Source: Anaerolineae bacterium
Lineage (GTDB): Bacteria > Chloroflexota > Anaerolineae > JAAYZQ01
Direction: 5' to 3'
DNA: 7,401 nt
Assembly (NCBI GenBank): GCA_016929795.1
Contig: JAFGIA010000170.1
Span: forward strand, 1-7,401
Both the position numbers and the translations under genes were made by a program. This document shows, piece by piece, positions 4,401 to 7,401 of the stretch; the stretch's first letter is position 1; the number at the start of each line of letters is the position of its first letter. The notes beneath the pieces were generated by a model. That model did not search any database and had not been told where the DNA came from. It was given only the letters and a program-made list of their open reading frames with translations.

Positions 4401-7050
4401 CAGCCAGATTTTCTGTGATCGTGCCGGTAAATGCCACAGGCCGCTGCCAGGTGCCGCCACCGTCGAGAGAGTAGAAAGCGCGCACCTCGCGGGCCCGATC
4501 TCCTTCGGCGTCAAAGAGTGTGTAGGTAATGGTCTGAGTAGGTCCCTCCAGCACGGTGGCTGAGGCAAAAAAGGGAGCCGCGGCCCCACCTGGTTGAGTG
4601 ATGCGGGCCCACGTCAGGGGATCTGGCGTGGTCAATATGTCCTGTGTGTGGTTCACATATACGTACTGGAGCGTAGGATAGGTCTCGTTCCCACGGGTCC
4701 CCATAGCCAGATCGAGGTCGCCGTCGCCGTCCCAGTCGCCCCACGCTACACTACTGGTCGGTTCAACAATCGGTGACGACCAGACCCGCTTCAGGTCACT
4801 CCCCACATTCTCGTACAAGACGTCGTGCCGGCAAACAAAAGGCTTTAAGCTTAGACATCGATTCCCTACGGCCAGGTCCAGGTCTAGGTCGCCGTCCCAG
4901 TCGCCCCATGCCACGCTGGCGGTCCAGTCCGCCTCGAGCGAGGACCAGGTAGCGGTCAGGGACAGGCTGGCTCCCAGGTTTTCGTACACCCGGTTAGGCT
5001 GACCGTCGTTCCCCACGGCCAGGTCGAGGTCACCGTCGCCGTCCCAATCGCCCCATGCCACGCTGGTGGTCCAGTCCACCTCCATCGACGACCAGGTTGC
5101 GTTCAGGGATAGGCTCGTCCCCAGGTTCTCGTACACCCGATTGCTGCCATAGTTTCCTACGGCCAGGTCGAGGTCACCGTCGCCATCCCAGTCGCCCCAC
5201 GCTACACTCGTGGTCGAGTCGGTAAGCAGCGAGGACCAGCCAAAACTGTGGTAGGCGTCCAGCTTGAGTGTCTGAGATAGTCCATCGTACTCGTACACCT
5301 GGTTGGGCTGACCGTCGTTTCCCACGGCCAAGTCGAGGTCACCGTCGCCGTCCCAGTCGCCCCACGCCACACTTGAACCATCGCCGCCGCCATCCCATCC
5401 GTAGCCTTGATTCGGGTCGAGATGGAGTGCGCCTTGATCGTGTTCGTACACCCGTGCGCCAGCGGCCAAGTCGAGGTCACCGTCGCCGTCCCAGTCGCCC
5501 CAGGCCACGCTGGCGGTGCTGGCGGTAACTAGCGAGGACAAGGCGAGGCTGCCCTCCGTATTCGTATACACCCCGCTGAATTCCCCTCCCACGGCCAGGT
5601 CGAGGTCGCCACTGTCGTCCCAGTCGCCCCACGCCACGCTCTCGATGCAATTCAACTCAGGTGGGGGCAAGGTAGTAGCCAGGGATAGGCTGGCTCCCAG
5701 GTTTTCGTACACCCGGTTAGGCTCACCGTCGTTCCCCACGACCAGGTCGAGGTCACCGTCGTCGTCCCAATCGCCCCAGGCCACGCTGGCGGTCTTGTCT
5801 GTCTCCACCGAGAACCAGGCAGCGACCAGGCGCTTCGTATCGGTCACATACGGAGTCTCTGTGGTGTCGTTTCGATACACCCGATTGTGCTGGCCTGTGA
5901 ATATAGTGCCATTCCCCACGGCCAGGTCAAGGTCGCCGTCGCCGTCCCAGTCGCTCCACGCCACACTGGTGGTGTGCGCAGTGTCTGTAGGTGGCGCGGA
6001 CCAGGCCCACGACAGGCGATCTGAATCGGGCACACCGGGAGTGTCCTTGGTCTCGTTTCGATACACCTGATTGGGCTGACCATCCTTGCCCACGGCGATG
6101 TCGAGGTCATCGTCGCCGTCCCAGTCGCCCCATGCCACACTTGTGGTGTGCGCAGTGTCTGTAGGTGGCGCGGACCATGCCAATGACAGTCGATCTGAAT
6201 CGGGTATCCCAGGAGTGTCCTTGGTCTCGTTTCGATACACCTGGTTGGGCTGGTCATCCTTGCCCACGGCTAGGTCGAGGTCATCGTCGTCGTCCCAGTC
6301 GCCCCACGCCACACTTGTAGTGTGAGCAGTGTCTGTAGGTGGCGCGGACCATGCTAATGACAGGCGATCTGAATCGGGTATACCAGGAGTGTCCTTGGTC
6401 TCGTTTCGATACACCTGAGTGGGCTGTCCGTCCTTGCCCACGGCCAGGTCGAGATCACCATCTCCATCCCAATCGCCCCATGCCACACTGGTGGTATCGT
6501 CCGTCTCAGGTGAGGACCAAGCCAGCGCCAGGTCGCCCTCCGTGTTCTCGTACACGCGGTTGGGCCGACGACGGTAAATGCCCTGATCCCAATGCCCTTT
6601 GTTCCCCACTGCCAGGTCAAGGTCGCCGTCGCTGTCCCAGTCGCCCCACGCCACGCTGGCGGTATTATCGGTCTCGGATGAGGACCAGGCTAACGCCAGG
6701 CTGTCCCCTGTGTTCTCGTACACCTGGTTGGGCGAGGGGATACAAGGCGGTGGTGGTGGATAATAAGATTCCGAACACCCCCCGTTCCCCACGGCCAGGT
6801 CGAGGTCGCCATCGTTGTCCCAGTCGCCCCATGCTACGCTGAAGGTAGAGTCTCCCTCAGGCGAGTCCCAGGCCCACGACAGGTCGCCGCCGGGCCAGGC
6901 ATACGCCGGCTCGGGGGCGGCCTGCTGCAAGAACAACAAGCAGAGCGCGCCGCACAGCCATAGGCTCGCGGCCAGTGCGATCTTCCCGGGCCGCCGCCCG
7001 ATCGTCCCGGACAAAACCAGGGTGATGCGCCGAATGAAGCGGTGGTTCAT
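1483..7050 (-). CDS. Secreted giant FG-GAP/VCBS-repeat protein with metallopeptidase-like domain
   Basis: This is a complete 1855-residue protein: ATG at 7048-7050 behind a strong Shine-Dalgarno, TGA at 1483-1485. Order by residue: signal peptide 1-51; fourteen repeats with SVAWGDWDGDGDLDLAVGN at 71-785; Ig-like module with YSLDGGGTWQ at about 829-943; carboxypeptidase-regulatory-like fold (VRVVDEDGEPVPDATV) at about 945-1010; zincin-like domain with HELAH at about 1062-1260; beta-rich stretches at 1290-1500; a second module with YYSPDDGANW near 1600; a WNLFGYPL module at 1650-1735; a TFYGPVAAGAGF module at 1738-1846; and a final YLPVV tail. FG-GAP-like repeats form calcium-binding beta-propellers that bind ligands outside the cell, so a surface adhesin/protease is the likely role. 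No substrate can be read from the sequence. The gene appears monocistronic, convergent with the TPR gene and driven by the promoter at 7358-7386. The domain layout is visible; peptidase activity and location are inferred. Confidence 0.92.
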   Translation of the reverse strand: MNHRFIRRITLVLSGTIGRRPGKIALAASLWLCGALCLLFLQQAAPEPAYAWPGGDLSWAWDSPEGDSTFSVAWGDWDNDGDLDLAVGNGGCSESYYPPPPPCIPSPNQVYENTGDSLALAWSSSETDNTASVAWGDWDSDGDLDLAVGNKGHWDQGIYRRRPNRVYENTEGDLALAWSSPETDDTTSVAWGDWDGDGDLDLAVGKDGQPTQVYRNETKDTPGIPDSDRLSLAWSAPPTDTAHTTSVAWGDWDDDDDLDLAVGKDDQPNQVYRNETKDTPGIPDSDRLSLAWSAPPTDTAHTTSVAWGDWDGDDDLDIAVGKDGQPNQVYRNETKDTPGVPDSDRLSWAWSAPPTDTAHTTSVAWSDWDGDGDLDLAVGNGTIFTGQHNRVYRNDTTETPYVTDTKRLVAAWFSVETDKTASVAWGDWDDDGDLDLVVGNDGEPNRVYENLGASLSLATTLPPPELNCIESVAWGDWDDSGDLDLAVGGEFSGVYTNTEGSLALSSLVTASTASVAWGDWDGDGDLDLAAGARVYEHDQGALHLDPNQGYGWDGGGDGSSVAWGDWDGDGDLDLAVGNDGQPNQVYEYDGLSQTLKLDAYHSFGWSSLLTDSTTSVAWGDWDGDGDLDLAVGNYGSNRVYENLGTSLSLNATWSSMEVDWTTSVAWGDWDGDGDLDLAVGNDGQPNRVYENLGASLSLTATWSSLEADWTASVAWGDWDGDLDLDLAVGNRCLSLKPFVCRHDVLYENVGSDLKRVWSSPIVEPTSSVAWGDWDGDGDLDLAMGTRGNETYPTLQYVYVNHTQDILTTPDPLTWARITQPGGAAAPFFASATVLEGPTQTITYTLFDAEGDRAREVRAFYSLDGGGTWQRPVAFTGTITENLAAAPSPTGTVHTYTWDLYRSRFFGASDSVVFRLDVYQGFDGPGPYQYPLRTARTLPFRVRGSQVRVVDEDGEPVPDATVYHRANNPTSLFEPYQDDKGRPFRTNPAGYLLGYGEIAEGDQLVALVPISHTESYTLYYTTAAPSPTGLDAHPVTALGVQTLTVSADHPLYLFNLDLSLEWDARNDATFLEDLDLALQRASALFYDVTDGQAAIGRVHVYQDRENWLGADVVMYAQNGIRPRASMGGVAADLTDDFDRNGDLISNAYGPGQVRMGPNWDPFGQSLAELDTEWQRALAHELAHYLLFLPDNYLGVGDNGAPVSVDCKGSFMTSTYDDAYSELLPRNLWDEPDRGCEHTIAMSTTGRADWETVGRFYSAVYSPTTTFDGPSHLPLDITHVVQVPLSDTSQALPALVFDVRDEEYALLQVSGAQGFLFKTRGTPDDLSDDAVISLGQTVADGDRIKVRGAEPGDRLCILGPYDPTLPGTTSPLSGTLAGCIESLQNTDRAVRVSPAAGWRPNVVVTAITSRTLAVTATLAVAETGLNLQVLPTYGGLTATEPISAPWKLMTAVGPTPTLTFTASIILAEPCFELMVRVWVPGSRPPREALSPLYVSPPWGPDSPGVGGLNVPRAWGANKRQLGAPVASGDGGVTIWNVTDIFADTGTASLQAVHNLPGLAPWLAPVGPGYRFAAGDEPFPRAIAFNYLERNAPAGFEEALYVYYSPDDGANWQRLPTTRDTNHNQASAVMPDSPDTGYGEGLYALACTIDMPQFQPGWNLFGYPLQGSRSITEALASLDGFYTTVYDWQGTGPACYDCWHVYDATWDPAYNTVDTLAFGETYWIRVTEGITLSLRPVVDRAMAPQGSLLIPPATFYGPVAAGAGFTPAVGMVVTATVGNRVCGLGETLALDGQVVYRVSVLADEPGYAAGCGRPGSAVRFAIGGQPMACAGRWDNDAVQEHPLGVTCGTYLPVVTRSH
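1498..1512 (-). other. YLPVV C-terminal tail
   Basis: The last nine residues are YLPVVTRSH, immediately before TGA. Short tails of the form [VT]YLP[LV][VI] followed by a basic residue close many secreted Chloroflexota proteins, as I recall. Its recurrence suggests a sorting or anchoring signal, but no mechanism is known to me. Confidence 0.4.
1513..1839 (-). other. C-terminal beta module (TFYGPVAAG type)
   Basis: Residues 1738-1846 have the order PPATFYGPVAAGAGFTP, GMVVTATVGNRVCG, GQVVYRVSVLAD, GCGRPGSAVRFAIGGQPM and DNDAVQEHPLGVTCG. This fits a compact beta-sandwich in which a modifiable loop and a VRFAIGGQ strand recur. Four cysteines (C1779, C1808, C1826, C1844) could form two disulfides. 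I recognise the style from secreted proteins of Chloroflexota and some archaea, but cannot name the family. Confidence 0.5.
1846..2103 (-). other. WNLFGYPL module
   Basis: Residues 1650-1735 begin QFQPGWNLFGYPLQGSRSI, continue with TEALASLDGFYTTVYDW and end DTLAFGETYWIRVTEGITL. The W-N-L-x-G/S-x-P opening, the ALAS-helix, the V-Y-x-W strand and the G-x-x-Y-W-I closure are, as I recall, a recurrent small beta module in secreted Chloroflexota proteins. A CxxC pair (C1692, C1695, in ACYDCW) sits in the middle and may be a disulfide. Function unknown. Confidence 0.5.
3271..3867 (-). other. Zincin-type metallopeptidase-like domain (CLCA-like)
   Basis: Residues about 1062-1260 contain HELAH at 1178-1182 in a helix following LDTEWQRALA, with Glu1179 as the expected general base and His1178/His1182 as zinc ligands. 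Asp1189 lies eleven residues after His1178, the spacing of the aspartate ligand in the N-terminal metallopeptidase domain of CLCA proteins (HExxHxxxxxxD). The usual following Glu is Asn1190 here. A possible Met-turn, CKGSFM at 1205-1210, comes next, followed by DDAYSELL and CEHT...RADWETV. An upstream strand-forming segment (VVMYAQNGIRPRASMGG) would form the substrate edge. The HExxH motif is seen; the family and activity are inferred. No prodomain is recognisable. Confidence 0.65.
3505..3519 (-). other. HELAH zinc-binding motif codons
   Basis: The complement reads CAC GAG CTG GCC CAC, encoding His-Glu-Leu-Ala-His (1178-1182). All key residues of HExxH are intact, so the site is not obviously dead. 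Confidence 0.85.
4021..4218 (-). other. Carboxypeptidase-regulatory-like beta domain
   Basis: Residues about 945-1010 (QVRVVDEDGEPVPDATVYH, then TNPAGYLLGYGEIAEGDQLVALVP) follow the V-x-V-x-D-x-x-G-x-P-V-x-x-A-x-V pattern of carboxypeptidase-regulatory-like or Big-type folds. The later N-x-x-G-Y-L and E-G-D-x-L-V-A positions complete the seven-strand sandwich. Such domains are usually structural spacers beside peptidases. It lies directly before the zincin-like region. Confidence 0.6.
4216..4566 (-). other. Ig-like/beta-sandwich module after the propellers
   Basis: Residues about 829-945 read as a beta-rich module with a Thr-rich strand pair (TQTITYTLFDAEGD), the sequence FYSLDGGGTWQRPV, and HTYTWDLYRSRFFGASDSVVFRLDVYQ. 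The D-G-G-x-T-W turn followed by a T-W-D strand and an SD-x-VVFR strand is a combination I recall following FG-GAP repeats in Chloroflexota surface proteins. A related YYSPDDGANWQRL turn appears again at residues 1600-1612. I cannot name a Pfam family with certainty. Confidence 0.55.
4958..5055 (-). repeat. 98-bp block shared with 5681-5778
   Basis: This stretch, covering the end of unit 12 (NRVYENLGASLSL) and its calcium loop, matches 5681-5778 (unit 7) at a constant offset of 723 bp (241 codons) with about four base differences by hand count. Units in between are less similar, so the pair looks like a block duplication or gene conversion and not simple neighbour-to-neighbour amplification. 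Confidence 0.75.
5681..5778 (-). repeat. 98-bp block shared with 4958-5055
   Basis: Partner of the block at 4958-5055. It lies in repeat unit 7 (DGEPNRVYENLGASLSLA). The differences are mostly one-base changes, including D/G changes in the calcium loop (DWDDDGDLDL here, DWDGDGDLDL in the partner). Confidence 0.75.
5968..6489 (-). repeat. Three near-identical 174-bp tandem units within the array
   Basis: Repeat units 3, 4 and 5 (residues 188-245, 246-303 and 304-361) are each exactly 58 codons and nearly the same in DNA as well as protein. All share KDTPG[IV]PDSDRLS and SAPPTDTAHTTS, which no other unit has in this form. The landmark on the plus strand, GTGTCTGTAGGTGGCGCGGA, recurs at a 174-bp period. 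Preserved silent positions point to recent in-frame duplication. Unit 6 starts like unit 5 but diverges after its AVGN. Confidence 0.9.
6898..7050 (-). other. Sec-type signal peptide of the giant protein
   Basis: Residues 1-51 carry a basic n-region (RFIRR, then GRRPGK), a hydrophobic core (IALAASLWLCGALCLLFL at 24-41) and a polar end with a predicted signal peptidase I site after A-Y-A at 49-51, before WPGGD. The n-region is unusually long. RR pairs occur at 7-8 and 19-20, but neither sits in a clear twin-arginine consensus (no S-RR-x-F-L-K), so Sec export is favoured. No lipobox with an invariant Cys after L-x-G/A is placed for lipidation near the cleavage site. Confidence 0.8.
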
Positions 7051-7057
7051 CCTTTCT

Positions 7058-7065
7058 CTCCTCCT
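7058..7065 (-). promoter_or_regulatory. Strong Shine-Dalgarno of the giant gene
   Basis: The minus strand reads AGGAGGAG, seven bases before the ATG at 7048-7050. The match to the anti-Shine-Dalgarno and the spacing are nearly ideal. This fixes the start codon and gives the 51-residue signal peptide described for the protein. Confidence 0.85.
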
Positions 7066-7165
7066 GTTGTGGGTCTACTCCCGTGCCGTGGATCTATCTC
7101 GATCTGTCCCAAGCCGCCAGGCATGCGCTTCCTGCAGGCGATGGGAGCTTTTTCCCTCGTTCTTT

Positions 7166-7203
7166 CTCCGTGTATCTCCGTGCCTACTCCGTGAGCCTCC
7201 GTG
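7166..7203. repeat. Four CTCCGTG heptamers at 10-11 bp spacing
   Basis: Exact CTCCGTG copies start at 7166, 7176, 7187 and 7197, steps of 10, 11 and 10 bp, equal to one DNA helical turn. On the minus strand they read CACGGAG. The bases between copies are not conserved. I recall similar CTCCGTG or CTCTGTG strings scattered in intergenic regions of many environmental bacteria, function unknown; I cannot cite a source. Confidence 0.85.
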
Positions 7204-7288
7204 GAACCTGCATCAAGATCTCGCCAGATGGAAACAACGTCCCGTTGATCCTCCTTGGAGCGGCGAATCAGCACAAAAGCGGACTGCG

Positions 7289-7311
7289 AGCCGGCGAGCC
7301 CGTGGCCGGCT
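7289..7311 (-). other. GC-rich hairpin in the leader
   Basis: AGCCGGC (7289-7295) pairs perfectly with GCCGGCT (7305-7311) around a nine-base loop. There is no following T-run, so it is not an intrinsic terminator. It could be a structural element of the leader. Confidence 0.45.
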
Positions 7312-7333
7312 ATGTTGGTACACGGTGAATAGC

Positions 7334-7351
7334 GCCAGCGCAGCGGCTGGC
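7334..7351 (-). other. Hairpin at the expected 5' end of the transcript
   Basis: The minus strand has GCCAGC (7346-7351), a six-base loop and GCTGGC (7334-7339), six perfect pairs. With the predicted transcription start near 7351 the message would begin with this stem, a known way to protect bacterial transcripts from 5'-end-dependent decay. An alternative stem (CTGGC with GCCAG, 7347-7359) overlaps the -10 and is only partly transcribed. Confidence 0.45.
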
Positions 7352-7357
7352 ACAGCC

Positions 7358-7386
7358 AGTATATCACGTCGTTGCCAGGGTGTCAA
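7358..7386 (-). promoter_or_regulatory. Near-consensus sigma-70 promoter for the giant gene
   Basis: On the minus strand a perfect -35 TTGACA (7381-7386) is followed after exactly 17 bp by TATACT (7358-7363), which differs from the TATAAT consensus at one base. A TG one base upstream (7365-7366) makes an extended -10. The expected start of transcription is near 7351, giving a leader of about 300 nt before the ATG at 7050. No other gene lies between, so it most likely serves the giant gene. The match is seen; the use is inferred. Confidence 0.75.
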
Positions 7387-7401
7387 TGGGTTTCCCACGA
7401 A

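Larger units (their letters stand above)
4690..6840 (-). repeat. Fourteen FG-GAP/VCBS-like calcium-loop repeats
   Basis: The core SVAWGDWDxDGDLDLAVGN begins at residues 71, 132, 188, 246, 304, 362, 422, 471, 514, 560, 615, 663, 712 and 767, giving unit lengths of 43 to 61 residues. Each unit continues with a variable loop, then [NR]VYENxxxSLxLAWSS, the following beta strands. The D-x-D-x-D-G-D-x-D stretch (in unit 1: D76, D78, D80, D82, D84) is the known calcium-binding loop pattern of FG-GAP/VCBS proteins. At DNA level a segment of about 35 bp covering GDWDGDGDLDL is nearly invariant in most copies, so the array is a good substrate for homologous recombination. Fourteen units would suit two seven-bladed propellers; this is inference. 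Confidence 0.93.
7051..7357 (-). other. Long untranslated leader of the giant gene
   Basis: No convincing coding region lies here. Reading in the minus direction it holds, in order: a GC-rich hairpin at 7334-7351, a 7-bp hairpin at 7289-7311, an AAGGAGG Shine-Dalgarno-like site at 7250-7256, a small hairpin at 7235-7247, the CTCCGTG repeat run at 7166-7203, and the true ribosome site at 7058-7065. I see no known riboswitch pattern and no T-rich terminator. The length and the ordered structure suggest post-transcriptional control or simply a long 5' end. Confidence 0.5.

Noticed and set aside
4690..6840. CRISPR array or intergenic tandem repeat
   Set aside because: The repeats are in frame, of unequal length (129-183 bp), and encode a continuous protein with calcium-loop motifs. 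There are no short constant repeats with unique spacers of equal size.
5516..6842. Several plus-strand frames full of Arg, Ser and Pro across the repeat block
   Set aside because: They are shadows of the repeat units in other frames. Their repetition follows the real WGDWD units, and their composition is typical of antisense translation in GC-rich DNA.
6990..7032. Twin-arginine export signal in the giant protein
   Set aside because: RR pairs occur at residues 7-8 and 19-20, but the flanking residues do not fit S/T-RR-x-F-L-K, and the hydrophobic core and AYA cleavage site suit Sec export better.
7083..7328. Plus-strand 81-codon frame beginning at GTG
   Set aside because: No ribosome site, and much of it is a translation of the CTCCGTG repeat and the leader hairpins (SVYLRAYSVSLRG), so it is better explained as non-coding repeat.
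7047..7367. Minus-strand 106-codon frame upstream of the giant gene
   Set aside because: It would start at a GTG inside the promoter's extended -10 and end across the giant gene's start codon. It has no ribosome site and no recognisable protein sequence.
7213..7398. Minus-strand 61-codon frame near the right edge
   Set aside because: It starts with GTG upstream of and running through the promoter, so the promoter could not transcribe its start. The sequence is basic and unlike any family I know.

Overview
This window most resembles a piece of a GC-rich bacterial chromosome from the phylum Chloroflexota (Anaerolineae/Caldilineae-like). That placement is an inference from protein style, not from a marker gene. 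The clues are a long TPR tail ending in FLEQVRHNRELLAAW, a giant secreted repeat protein with WNLFGYPL-type and TFYGPVAAG-type modules, and a C-terminus finishing in TYLPVVTRSH. All three are, as I recall, common in that phylum.

Layout. Bases 1-1434 (+) are the 3' part of a gene cut by the left edge. It encodes the TPR tail of what is probably a larger signalling ATPase or regulator. A 48-bp gap with a weak hairpin separates it from a convergent giant gene at 1483-7050 (-). That gene encodes an exported protein of 1855 residues. Its modules in order are: signal peptide; fourteen FG-GAP/VCBS-like calcium-loop repeats; an Ig-like module; a carboxypeptidase-regulatory-like module; a zinc-metallopeptidase-like domain with HELAH; further beta-rich modules; and a short YLPVV tail. 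Bases 7051-7401 are non-coding as far as I can see. They hold a strong Shine-Dalgarno next to the start codon, a run of four CTCCGTG heptamers spaced 10-11 bp apart, several hairpins, and a near-consensus sigma-70 promoter at 7358-7386 pointing at the giant gene. This implies a leader of about 300 nt.

How the parts fit. The two genes are convergent and need not be functionally linked. The giant protein looks like a cell-surface or secreted adhesin/protease in which two possible seven-bladed propellers precede a peptidase. Its repeat block is genetically active: three adjacent units are near-identical 174-bp copies, and two non-adjacent units share a 98-bp block with about four differences. 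I see no mobile element, CRISPR array, tRNA or rRNA.
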